Positions 1 through 7,984 of a stretch of DNA of 11,081 nt are shown in pieces. The first letter of the stretch is position 1; every line of letters starts with the position of its first letter. The position numbers and the translations under genes were made by a program. Source of the DNA: Ophiosphaerella korrae (taxonomy: Eukaryota > Ascomycota > Dothideomycetes > Pleosporales > Phaeosphaeriaceae); assembly GCA_028456385.1 (NCBI GenBank), contig JALNQF010000915.1, positions 1 to 11,081 on the forward strand. Direction: 5' to 3'. The notes below the pieces were generated by a model that saw only the letters and a list, made by a program, of their open reading frames with translations, had not been told where the DNA came from and made no database searches.

Positions 1-136
1 TATTATAAGTTACTATTTTTAAAGCTTTTAAAGCTTACTTTTTATATTAGTAATTATTATACTAACTTATTCTTATAGAGTAAAGCTAAGAAAGCTACTT
101 ATACTTATATATCTTACTCCTATACTACCTCTAAAG

Positions 137-178
<42 letters not shown>
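137..178. repeat. (CTA)14 microsatellite, TAG codons on the minus strand
   Basis: Fourteen perfect CTA trinucleotides, reading as fourteen consecutive TAG codons on the minus strand. Because RIP converts CAG to TAG and CTG to CTA, this is most simply a former (CTG/CAG)14 tract, which in the minus-strand frame would have coded for polyglutamine. Shorter CTA runs occur at 704-720 and around 741-752. Confidence 0.9.
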
Positions 179-903
179 AGAAAAAGAAAAAGCGTACTAA
201 AAAGACTCTAGTACTATAAACGCCTTTACTTCTACCTTTTTATACTTCTTTTCTTAAAGAGGTTGTAAGTACTCTCTATAAAGAGCCCTACCTCTACTAC
301 GCTTATAGCGTATTAGTAGGCTACTCTAATAGGAGCTACTATAACTCCTTTAGAGAAGAGGTTTAGCGTTATATATACTATACTACTAGTAGCTATAGCT
401 ATATTCTTATATAAGTTAATTTAAAAATTTTACTCTAGCTCTTTAATTTACTACTTTAAGAGCTACTCTAGCTCTTTATCTAATATTAGTTAACTAACTT
501 GTATTATAGCCTTAAGATTACTTACTATACTACTATTACTTTTATTACTACCTAGGCCTATAAGGCTCTAGAGAGAGAGCTTAAAGCTCTCTAAAAGACT
601 TTTTATATACTACTTAGTAAGGTTATAGAAGAGACTCTAGGTTTTTAGACTCTTTTACTACTCTTACTTCTACTTCTACTTTAGCTTACGCCTATACTTA
701 CGCCTACTACTACTACTACTCTTACCTCTACTTATAATCTTACTACTACTACGCTTACTAAGGCTACTATTATAATAAGAGTAGTTACTACTTTACTAGC
801 TAAGGACGTATAAGCTAAAGAGGCTTTTATACGTTATTTACGTATAAAAGTACTTCTTAGTAAGTTTATTAATCTTATATTTTAAATAAATACTTTATTT
901 TAA

Positions 904-955
904 GCTTAGCTCTAAGCTTTAGCTCTATATTTTAGCGCTATACTTTAGCGCTCTA
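904..955. repeat. 13-bp tandem repeat, four copies
   Basis: Four adjacent 13-bp units at 904-916, 917-929, 930-942 and 943-955, with consensus close to ctttagcgctata. They differ mainly by gctc versus gcgc and by end bases. The array lies about 65 bp downstream of the inferred Copia pol stop on the minus strand, where a 3' untranslated region or the start of an LTR would be expected. No function can be assigned. Confidence 0.75.
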
Positions 956-1018
956 ATTTAAAGACTTCTTTATATACTCTATACTCTACTTTTATAATTC
1001 TTATAACTTAAGCTTAGC

Positions 1019-1480
1019 TTATATATCTTTAAAGTTAAGGTAAGCTTTAAATCTCTTAAATTACTACTCTAAGAGGTACTTAGTTAGGCTATCTACTAGT
1101 ATCTTACTTGTTAGTATATAAGAAACTTAAAATAAGCCTTTAGTATACTCTTATCTTAGCTATATATTCTATATATCTACGTAACGTAAGTATATTATTA
1201 CTCTCTTATTTTTACTTATAATAAGTCTAATTATTTACTAATTATTATAGAAGATTATCTAAGTAGCTCTTAGGTCTAATATAAGCTCTTAAAAGAGCCT
1301 TTTTAGTACTATTACCTCTTTACTTATATACTTAAGCGCAAGTAGCTTAGCTTTAGTAGTAGAAGTAGTTACTATAGCTTATTATACTACTTTCTATATT
1401 ACTACTCTACTAAAGAGTATTATAATATAGCTATAAGATAAGTAGCGCGTTACTAGATTATTAGTAAATAACGCGTCTCT
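1019..1480 (-). other. Copia RNase H region and C-terminus
   Basis: The minus frame reads V-T-T-S-T-T-K-A-K-L-L-A-L at about 1369-1331, matching the Copia RNase H block whose usual form has T-E-A-E-L; both Glu now read Lys (AAA at 1352-1354, AAG at 1346-1348). Downstream come Y-V-D-I near 1200, W-L-R-Q-E with W and Q as stops, and finally I-L-V-D-S-L-T-K at about 1102-1079, corresponding to the conserved M-x-A-D-G-L-T-K. The frame closes about 20 residues later at TAA 1021-1019. This domain removes RNA from the RNA:DNA hybrid during reverse transcription. The order after RT is typical of Ty1/Copia elements. Confidence 0.88.
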
Positions 1481-1699
1481 ATATATAAGTAGCTTAGTAC
1501 CTTACTACTTACTATACTAGACTAATAGGTGCTAAGTTCTATATAAGTAAATAATAACTTAGTTTACTACTTTAAGATACTTTTAGCTTAGATTTATAAG
1601 ATATTAAGAGAGCTTAGTAGCTATAAATACAACGTCTAGTTACACTATTATTGCTATATACAAGATAGATCCTACTTACTCTTAGTAGTCCTTGATTTT

Positions 1700-2560
1700 A
1701 CGCTTTAAGGCCTCTCCTTTACTTAGCTATAGCTCTTCTACTAGTAATAGAGTTGCTAGAAAGCTTATAGAGCTTATAAGATTAAACTTTTTTACTATCT
1801 TATTAATATACTTATTGTAGACGAGCGTAATAGTCTTATCTAGCTAACTCTATATTACTTATACGCCTAGGAACTAGCTTACTAGGCCTTTATCTTCTAT
1901 ATTATAGGCTTGTTTAATTCTCTTAACAATTTAGTAAGCTTCTAATTAGTAGATTATATAATATATTACTAATATATTGTTAATATAGAAGAGAAAGAGT
2001 ATTTTACGCTCTTTATTATAGAATAAGTATAGCTCTTCTTTTAAGACTATAAGACTAGCTTATTTAAGCGTTCTTAAGAGCTCCTTATACTAGAGGAGTA
2101 GTAGGTCTTTAAGGCTATATAGCGCTTAATTAAGCTTAACGCACTTACTAGTTACTTTAAACCTATCTAGGAGCTTGTAGATAACTACTAGTTAATAATC
2201 TCTATATATATAGAGGAAAGCTCTAATAATATTATACTAAGCTACTTCTAAGTTAAACTTAGCTATAATCGCTATTATAGTTTAAAACAAGCGCGCTACT
2301 AACGTAGTAGCGTAAGTTAATTATATTAAATTAATTATTTAGAAGTCTCTACATACTACAATCTAAGCTTTATACTTAAGAAAGTAGCTATCTTAGTTAA
2401 GTTTGTATATAAAAACCTACTTTAGAGGTAGTAGCTAATTACTTAATTATAAGCGCTCTATCTCTTCCTAGGTACTAGCTACTAGTAGCGTATTAATCTC
2501 TTTCTAAGCTACTTATTTAAAGAGCTGCCTATATAGGTACGTATATAAGTACTTCTAATT
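1700..2560 (-). other. Copia reverse transcriptase (RVT_2-type)
   Basis: Recognisable blocks in order are: L-P-L-K-W-V-F-I-Y-K (near 2420, Trp as TAG); K-Y-K-A-x-I-V-V; Y-A-T-T-L-V-A-R (near 2310); K-F-N-L-E-V-A followed by the motif A relative Y-N-V-I-R-A-F-L (near 2250-2200); K-L-N-x-A-L-Y-S-L (near 2130-2100); and the catalytic box F-Y-I-N-N-I-L-V at 1990-1967. The usual box is F-Y-V-D-D-I-L-V, so both catalytic Asp codons (1981-1979 AAC, 1978-1976 AAT) now read Asn, the expected RIP result for GAY after T. The block order matches fungal Copia RTs. The enzyme would be inactive even without the stops. Confidence 0.94.
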
Positions 2561-3429
2561 CTATAGTAGTAGTAGTAGCTTATCTTAATATAGATAAGCT
2601 TATAGCTATAGCTAAGGCTATAGCTTAAGCTAAGTAGCTACTATAATTATAGTGTTTACTACAGTAAGCTCTATATTTAGGTTATAGTCTATTAGTACTT
2701 ATAGGAGTAGCTTGTCTAGTATACTACTCTATTTACTCTACTCTAGTTTATATAATAATAAGTAAGCGCTTAAGCTTTTAGCGCTATTATCTAGCTTATT
2801 ATTTTAGAGTCTTTAGCTTAATCGCGTTAGCGCTAGCTATTACTAGTGTATACACTACTAATAAGCTCTAACTATATTATTTAGAGCTATATAAGATGTA
2901 GCTACTTAATAAAAGATAGTATCTACTTTATTTAGAGCTATAGAAGCTATAGCTACTTAAAGAGAAGTAGTTTAATAAGTAGCTATTTAATAAGTCGAAC
3001 TCTTATCTATTAGCTACTCTAAGGCGCTCGCTTCTCTAGTTAATTGTAATTCCTAAGAGCTTTTAGATACTTTACTATATTAATTTCTATAATTAATATT
3101 AGTACCTATATACTAAACTCTTCTAGGTTTAGGTATTTACTCTAGAGTTTAAAGGCTACTAAGCTTAGGTTACTCTATATAGATTTTATATAGTTTACTA
3201 GCTAAGCTTACTACCTATATAGGATCTACCTCTTATTCTACTAAGATAGCTAGCTAGCTAGCCTAGCTTTTAGTATTACGTAGAGCTCTACTCCCTAGAT
3301 TTTACTCTAGGTACTTGCCTTACTAGTTACCTTCTAGGATTTAAGCTACTTCGCAGAGCTAGTTATATATATTATCTTAGGTCTTTCTTGTATTACGCAC
3401 TACGTCTTTATATAACACGTTAATAAGTT

Positions 3430-4330
3430 TTTAAATCTTTAGCTTTAGGAGCTCTTAATAAGCTTTACTCCTCTTATTATAGAAGAGCTACTTATTAAAC
3501 ATTATATTACGCGTTGTAATTACCTAATCTAATTCTAGGACCTATATTCTATATATATTAGATACTCTATATCTTACTAGATATCTAATATAGCCCTAAG
3601 GGCTTATTTTAAAGCCTCTCTTATTACGCCTAGCTACTTACTCTTTATTAAGTAGATATACTTAGTAGCTATAGGTGTATACTCTACTCTAATCTAGCTA
3701 AAGGTCTACTATAGTAGTTTTTACTTACTTAAGCTAATAGTATCTAAAGTACTATCTAAACTAGCTATTAAGTACTATATTAGGAGCTTATATATTATAA
3801 GCGTAGCTTAGGCTTATATTATATAGCTACGTAGCTACCTCTACTATCTCTAGCTAGAGCCTTTCTAGTAGGTTAGTACTTATCCTTATCTTAATTACTT
3901 TTATTATTATTTCTTAACTAGCTCTCTTAGCTCCTCTATTTAGCTTATATATATATACTAGAGTACTCTTAACTATAATCTTTTCTTATTTAGCCTAAAT
4001 CTAGAAGTATGTTTTACCTCTCTATAAGAGTATTACTACTTTATTATCTTACTTAAGTATATATATATAGAGCTTATAGCGCGTTAGTAGTAGCTTTATA
4101 AAGCTTTTAAATACTTTTATTATCTTTTAGAGTATTTTACCTTATAATAGGTAGGTATAAAGCTTACTACTATACTCGTACTTAAGTAGTATAGTTTAAA
4201 CCTCTCTAAAGTAGCTAGTAAGTATATTAAATAAGTCTTACGCTACTTACTAGTATAAGCGTAGAGCTCTCTCTCTAGGCTACCTTAAGATAACTTACTT
4301 AGCGTAAGCTATTAAGTAATACTTATACTT
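3430..4330 (-). other. Copia integrase (rve core and C-terminal part)
   Basis: The frame contains a segment resembling the Copia zinc/pre-integrase block (E-L-Y-A-Y-T-S-K, near 4270, Tyr where Cys is expected). Next is a core ending in W-L-A-K-type sequence, then L-N-R-G-A-K-R-A-S near 3944-3918, equivalent to the conserved Q-N-G-x-A-E-R; the catalytic Glu codon at 3928-3926 is AAG (Lys). It continues with I-R-I-S-T-N-L-L-E-R-L-W (near 3885-3850). Last is a C-terminal block, Y-I-R-Y-L-V-R-Y (near 3590), resembling I-G-Y-L-V-G-Y of fungal Copia integrases. The first two catalytic Asp residues could not be placed with confidence. Confidence 0.87.
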
Positions 4331-4589
4331 AATACGCGCTATTCTATTAATACGCATGTTTCTTACGCTCGTTACTAGCGCTTATAGTACTTCTAGTCTA
4401 AGATAACTAGCTCTAGTATACTAGAGCTCCTCTAAGTTACTTCTAGGCGTTGTACGCTATAAGTTAAGCTATTAATTAACTTAATTACCTTAAGTTAAGC
4501 TTATAATAGTTAGATAAAACGTAATAGGCTTATATTTAATAAAAGTAAGATTATATTTATATATTAGCGTTACTAGTATAATACTCTCT

Positions 4590-4918
4590 ACTAGCGTTCC
4601 TACTCTTAGAGTTACGTTAAAACCTTAATACTAGGCTCTAGCTTACTATAATTAAGCTTTAGATACTATATTAATATAAAATCCTTTAACTACTACTACT
4701 TTATAAAGTACAAGATTCTCTATATACTTACTATAAGCTCTATTTAGAGTATTCTTAAAGACTTAAGTACTTTTACTAAGTATTAGAAATACTTATATAC
4801 TTACTTCTACGTAGCTTACACCTTTTACTCTTATAAAGGAGCTTAGTTCTATAAGACTTATTAAGTTAACTAAGTAGAGAGTAGCTCTATTATTAAGTAT
4901 AGTACTCTTAGAGAGTAG
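4590..4918 (-). other. Copia protease-like region and linker to integrase
   Basis: Upstream of the integrase and in the same phase, the frame reads N-N-R-A-T-L-Y-L-V-N at 4894-4865, the position and form expected for a retropepsin D-x-G-A-T-x-H block with Asp to Asn, Gly to Arg and His to Tyr. About 80 residues later come V-V-V-V-K-G-F-Y-I-N-I-V-S (near 4700) and T-L-R-V-G-T (4613-4596), resembling the segment that precedes the integrase in fungal Copia polyproteins. The protease would release the mature proteins. The assignment rests on position and short motifs, so it is weaker than RT or IN. Confidence 0.68.
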
Positions 4919-4961
4919 GTAAGTATTAAAATCTAGTATTAAGTAGGCTCTAGGTACTAGC

Positions 4962-5007
4962 TTAATAAGTTTACCTAAGTTAATAAGTATACCTAGGTTA
5001 ATAAGTA
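4962..5007. repeat. 18-bp in-frame tandem repeat in Gag-like segment
   Basis: Direct repeat of ttaataagtttacctaag-type units at 4962-4979 and 4980-4997, with a partial third copy from 4998. The period of 18 keeps the reading phase, so on the minus strand it codes a six-residue repeat of the form L-I-N-L-G-hydrophobic. It lies just upstream of the protease-like region of the Copia frame, consistent with a variable Gag or spacer segment. Confidence 0.8.
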
Positions 5008-5328
5008 CTACGTTTAGCTAGCCTAGGTAGACTAGAGCCTTTAATTTAACTAACTCTAAGCTAGCTTTAACTAGTTCCTATAAGGGACTAGCTTACTTTT
5101 AAGTTACTAAGGTTTTAATTACTATAAAGCGTAGCTTATCTAAACAAGCCTATATTTTCGCCTTTCTATTATTGTCTATTTTAAATAGATTACTAGTAAG
5201 CACTACTTATACCTATCTATAATCTTATAGCTTCTAGTAGTAAGCTTAGCTATATAGGTAGTTATATTTTAAGTTAGTACTTAAGCTTAAGCTTAGCTTA
5301 GATCTTCTAAATATTATAAATACACTAG

Positions 5329-5427
5329 CTCCTTAATTAGTAGTTTAGAGGTTATACTCCTATAATAGAGCTAAGTAGATATATAATAGGTATTACTAAG
5401 GTTAACTTCCTAATACCTAATTAGGAG
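5329..5427. repeat. Nested imperfect inverted repeats
   Basis: The sequence ctccttaattag (5329-5340) is matched by ctaattaggag (5417-5427) in inverted orientation with one base gap. Inside it, aggtatta (5388-5395) pairs with taatacct (5411-5418). Both could fold into stems. They lie inside the extended Copia-phase frame, so they may simply be chance palindromes of TA-rich sequence or the remains of a small inserted element. Confidence 0.45.
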
Positions 5428-5592
5428 TTAGTAGATTAAGAGATAATAGCAAAAGCTCGTATTAAGATCTATAATAACTATAAATAATAGAAGATATTTT
5501 GTAACTATCTTGTATTAGCGTTCTATAGTTAAAGGATTAAATTACTAATACTATCCTAATAATACGTATTACTACTAACTATATACTTAACA

Positions 5593-5684
5593 TAATCTAT
5601 AATCTATAGTTACTAAGACTAATAGATTGTAGATTATACTAATCTATAATCTATAAGTACTAAGAGTTAATAGATTATAGATTA
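5593..5684. repeat. Two tandem hairpin units with identical outer arms
   Basis: Two palindromic units lie 47 bp apart. Unit 1 has the left arm taatctataatctat (5593-5607), a 14-base spacer and the right arm atagattgtagatta (5622-5636), with one mismatch. Unit 2 has the same left arm (5640-5654), a 15-base spacer and a perfect right arm atagattatagatta (5670-5684). Each arm is itself a doubled heptamer, taatcta. The single mismatch, G for A, is a spot where unit 1 escaped the change. Arms this long and duplicated are unlikely by chance even in AT-rich DNA. Confidence 0.85.
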
Positions 5685-5946
5685 CTCTAGGTATCCTAGT
5701 TATATATAGTTTCCTAATCTAGGTTATTACTCTACTTATCTTATACTTTGTTAGTACCTAAGTTAAGATTAATTAGTTCTATCTTAATTCCTTCTATTAC
5801 ACCTATAATACTATCTCCTCTTCTAGGTAGGTCCTTGTTTATCTACCCTAAGGCTAGAGTTATTAATCTAGTTTCTTTGTTAATATAGAGTTCTTTATCC
5901 TCTCTTATACCTATTTTATCTATACGCTATTACTACCTTCTTACTA

Positions 5947-5963
5947 ATTGCGTATTACGCAAT
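5947..5963. repeat. 17-bp palindrome
   Basis: attgcgta, a single central t, then tacgcaat: perfect arms of eight bases. It retains one CpA and one TpG, symmetrically placed, so both halves escaped mutation. It lies within the minus-strand frame upstream of Copia; no function is evident. Confidence 0.7.
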
Positions 5964-6063
5964 AGTATTAAAATATTTCCTTATTCTTATTGTACTTCTC
6001 CTAAATTAAACCCTAAGTCTCTTCTTTATATTATTTCTACAAATAATAGTAGAGCTTATAAGG

Positions 6064-6085
6064 CGTATATTTGTATAAATATACG
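6064..6085. repeat. 9-bp-arm hairpin
   Basis: cgtatattt (6064-6072), loop gtat, aaatatacg (6077-6085): perfect 9-bp arms. It lies within the same minus-strand frame as the 5947 palindrome. It may be an AT-rich chance palindrome. Confidence 0.55.
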
Positions 6086-6189
6086 TAGTTCTTATAATAT
6101 ATCTAGTGTTTCTCTTTCTAAGTATACATTTATTATACTTATTCTTACGTCTAGGCTTAATAATAATAGGGAAAGCTATTAACTAGACT

Positions 6190-6412
6190 TAAGAGAAATT
6201 ACTATCTTAAATCGTAGAGGCTAAAGCTAAGCGTAAGCGTATCTAGGAGCTTACGTAGAGTAAGCTAGTAGAGAATTAAGCTTGTCTCTCTTGTCTTTAT
6301 AAGATAAAGGCCTTAAATAATAAGAAATTAGCTAAATAGTTAGTAGCTCTAGAAGCTAAGCTAGACTTAGATAAGGCGTTTACTATAGTAGATTATATAT
6401 TAGACGTTCTTA
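6190..6412 (-). mobile_element. Candidate 3' LTR of the Gypsy element (about 223 bp)
   Basis: Directly after the Gypsy ORF on the minus strand comes a purine run (atagagagagaa, 6424-6413) suited to be the polypurine tract. The next minus-strand bases are taagaacg, and the plus strand at 6190 begins taagagaa, giving short inverted termini of the TAAGA type, as a mutated TG...CA-type LTR would show. The enclosed 223 bp is a plausible LTR length. It separates the Gypsy ORF from a clearly different minus-strand frame that starts at about 6189. The partner LTR and the target-site duplicate would lie right of the window, so this remains an inference. Confidence 0.4.
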
Positions 6413-6424
6413 TTCTCTCTCTAT
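6413..6424 (-). promoter_or_regulatory. Candidate polypurine tract
   Basis: Minus-strand atagagagagaa lies just after a cluster of three in-frame stops (6433-6425) of the Gypsy polyprotein and immediately before the proposed LTR. Polypurine tracts prime plus-strand DNA synthesis in LTR retrotransposons and abut the 3' LTR. The call rests on composition and position only. Confidence 0.45.
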
Positions 6425-6487
6425 CTATTATTAGTAATATTAGTTCTCTTAGTTTACTACTAGGCGCTCTAGAGGGTTTTAATTTTA

Positions 6488-6646
6488 GAACTCCTTTAGT
6501 TTCTTAGGGTAATTAAGATTATCTTCTAGTTTCTATATTTTTTCCTATAGTTATCCTTTTTTATCTATACCTATCTATTCTACTAGGTAATAGTTCTTAC
6601 TATTATAGAACTAGTATACTAGGATTTCTTTAACTTCTTATTCTTC
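6488..6646 (-). other. Chromodomain at integrase C-terminus
   Basis: The frame reads E-E-x-E-V-K-E-I-L (6646-6620), then Y-Y-L-V-E-W-I-G (6592-6569, Trp as TAG), then L-W-E-K-I (Trp as TAG), and ends K-K-L-K-E-F at about 6505-6488. These match the three strands and C-terminal helix of a chromodomain (V-E-x-I-L, Y-L-V-x-W-x-G, W-E-P, L-x-x-F). Such domains in chromovirus integrases bind modified histone H3 and bias insertion, often to heterochromatin. Placement after the D,D35E core agrees. Confidence 0.87.
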
Positions 6647-7149
6647 TTATTCTCTATATATATCTACTTTGTATACTAGTAGTTCTACGTTTTATAGTAC
6701 TATCTTAAGTAGCGCTATATAGAAAGTTAAGTATATCCTTATTTTATTTAGTAGCTTTAGTTTAAATATAACTAGTATAATTTCCTTCTTAATTTTATAT
6801 AGTCTTATCTTAACGTAGTCTAGTTTTAAACTAGGTTATTTACTCTTAATTTTTTTTTATACTAACTATACTTTTTCTCTCTCTTTAAATTAGGGTCCCT
6901 TTTTATATTTCTTATTATAGTACTTTACTATATAATTATATAAGAACTCTATATCTTGTCTTAGTTAATTATATATATCTTTAAGTTTATTAGTAAAGTT
7001 TTCTCTTCTTAAAGACTAAAATACTTCTATTCTTAGTATTTTATATACGCTAGGTTTAAATCTATAGTTTATAAAAAAGGGTAATACTCTTATTACTATA
7101 TTCTTTACGCTGTTATATACTAACTATACTATAGGTAGTAACTATACCT

Positions 7150-7729
7150 AGTTATTTTAGTTGTAGTTAAAGTAGTATCTTAGGTATTATTCTATTATCT
7201 AATTTATTTATTCTAATTGTCTATTTATCTATAGATAGTATACTATAGATATTATATATCTAATTCCTAATTACGCTATTATTATTCCCTATAGTTTTAA
7301 TATAAATCTTATATCTCTATCTATAATAATCTTATCTAGTAGTCTATATTAGCTAATTATAGTTCCTAGAACCTAATATATAGTAACTTCTATCCTACTC
7401 TTCTCTTTATATAGTCTAAAGTATAAGTATTTTATAAGTTTATCTACTATTGTTAGGATTCTATTATATTTAACTCTTAATATTAGGTCTTTAGACTTAG
7501 GTAGCTTCGTAATAAAGTCTATTATAATAACTCCCTATAGTTATTCTAGTACTTCTACTAGTTATAGTATTCTATAAGGTATATATCTATTATATTTATT
7601 TCTTTAATATTCTATATAGTCTTATAGTACCTCTATTACTAGTTATCTTACTCTTAGGATATAGTAGTCTTATAGTAACTTATCTAAAGTCTTATTAATC
7701 TCTTAGTAACTATATACTAGTAATTTATA
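7150..7729 (-). other. Gypsy integrase, HHCC zinc-binding and D,D35E core
   Basis: Four codons at 7729-7727, 7708-7706, 7618-7616 and 7609-7607 have the spacing H-x6-H-x29-C-x2-C of Ty3/Gypsy integrases, but all four now read Tyr. The catalytic triad is still spelled out: Asp GAC at 7519-7517 within I-I-D-F-I-T-K-L-P-K, Asp GAT at 7321-7319 within I-I-D-R-D, and Glu GAA at 7213-7211, giving 65 residues between the Asps and exactly 35 between the second Asp and Glu. Between the last two lies R-L-G-I-like sequence and Y-Y-L-x-I-N-R-Q-L-E, the counterpart of Y-H-P-Q-T-x-G-Q-x-E-R. The domain would join element DNA to the chromosome. Confidence 0.93.
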
Positions 7730-7984
7730 AAACTATTGTATAAATTCTCTTTAGATTTTCTTTAGAATATATATTCTTCTATATACTTATATAAGTCCTT
7801 TGTAGATTTCTTGTCTTTCTATTTTATTAGATATTTCTTACGTTATCTTCTAAATCTATTTATCTAGCTCGCTACTTTTTCTTTTAAGCGTTATAGCTAT
7901 TTTAGGTATATTTAAGACTAGATATCCTTCTTTATTCTTAACTAGAACTATACTAGTTACGTTTACTTCTTCTTGTAAGTCTAG

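Larger units (their letters stand above)
1..1018 (-). pseudogene. Mutated Gln-rich reading frame, unidentified
   Basis: I do not recognise this gene. The minus strand is purine-rich here, and one minus-strand phase reads as a hydrophilic protein rich in Glu, Lys, Arg, Ser and stop codons that would be Gln before RIP. Examples are Glu-Val repeats near 680-665 and a run of 14 consecutive TAG codons at 178-137. The phase is the same as that of the Copia frame, which ends just upstream at 1019, so it could be a read-through extension, a separate ORF, or the start of another element lying left of the window. Caution: reading every TAA or TAG as Gln builds in Gln-richness, and no catalytic or binding motif is visible. 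No copy of a Copia 3' LTR was recognised here. Confidence 0.33.
1019..5338 (-). pseudogene. Ty1/Copia retrotransposon gag-pol polyprotein, RIP-inactivated
   Basis: Single minus-strand phase (codons whose highest coordinate leaves remainder 1 on division by 3) carrying, in transcript order, a Gag-like segment, a protease-like region (about 4918-4590), integrase (about 4330-3430), reverse transcriptase (about 2560-1700) and RNase H (about 1480-1070). PR-IN-RT-RH is the Copia order. The proposed stop is TAA at 1021-1019, shortly after the conserved C-terminal block resembling A-D-G-L-T-K. About 1,440 codons are in phase with no net indel, near the usual length of a fungal Copia polyprotein. Many in-frame TAA and TAG codons stand where Gln or Trp is expected. 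The start is lost because ATG is RIP-sensitive, and the phase continues upstream of 5338. The protein would have been a virus-like-particle polyprotein that copies and integrates the element; this copy cannot make one. Confidence 0.92.
5339..6189 (-). pseudogene. In-phase upstream frame, possible Copia Gag; function unknown
   Basis: The same minus-strand phase as the Copia pol continues through this stretch. The part from about 6178 to 5740 has few stops for RIP-mutated DNA. It reads as a charged protein, for example R-I-D-K-I-G-I-R-E-D-K-E-L near 5925-5887 and D-L-P-R-R-G-D-S-I-I near 5835-5805. I do not recognise a domain. The simplest reading is the N-terminal (Gag) part of the Copia polyprotein, which would make that ORF about 1,720 codons. 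A separate decayed ORF is possible. The phase stays readable across the hairpins at 5593-5684. The frame loses protein-like character near 6189, where the candidate Gypsy LTR begins, so its true start may lie beyond that insertion. Confidence 0.45.
6178..6516 (+). pseudogene. Purine-rich plus-strand frame antisense to Gypsy 3' end
   Basis: Strand composition flips here: from about 6190 to 6395 the plus strand is purine-rich, while on both sides the minus strand is. The plus phase starting at 6214 (GTA) gives a Lys/Glu/Leu-rich, helix-like sequence with V-E-A-K-A-K-R-K-R-I, L-V-E-N, C-L-S-C and L-E-A-K-L-D-L-D. Its in-frame stops are TAA or TAG only. It would end near 6516 after F-R-T-P-L-V-S, overlapping the Gypsy chromodomain in antisense. 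Small Lys/Glu-rich hypothetical proteins near Gypsy repeats are familiar from fungal annotations, but that resemblance is from memory. It may be only a composition effect of the LTR. Confidence 0.28.

Noticed and set aside
120..1000. Thr-rich plus-strand reading frame starting around the (CTA)14 tract, with stops only of the TAA/TAG kind
   Set aside because: In RIP-saturated DNA nearly all stops are TAA or TAG in every frame, so this is no evidence of coding. The frame also runs on into the antisense of the securely identified Copia RNase H.
2600..4440. Long Leu/Tyr-rich plus-strand frame with only reversible stops, first considered as a tyrosine recombinase or other accessory gene
   Set aside because: The minus strand of the same stretch carries the Copia integrase and RT motifs in a single phase; the plus frame is its shadow.
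5593..5684. Telomere-like repeat (taatcta heptamer)
   Set aside because: Only two copies per arm, arranged as inverted repeats; fungal telomeres are usually TTAGGG, and RIP of CCCTAA would not give this word.
5593..5684. CRISPR-like array
   Set aside because: Only two units, with palindromic arms and 14-15-base centres of similar sequence; the surroundings are eukaryotic retrotransposons.
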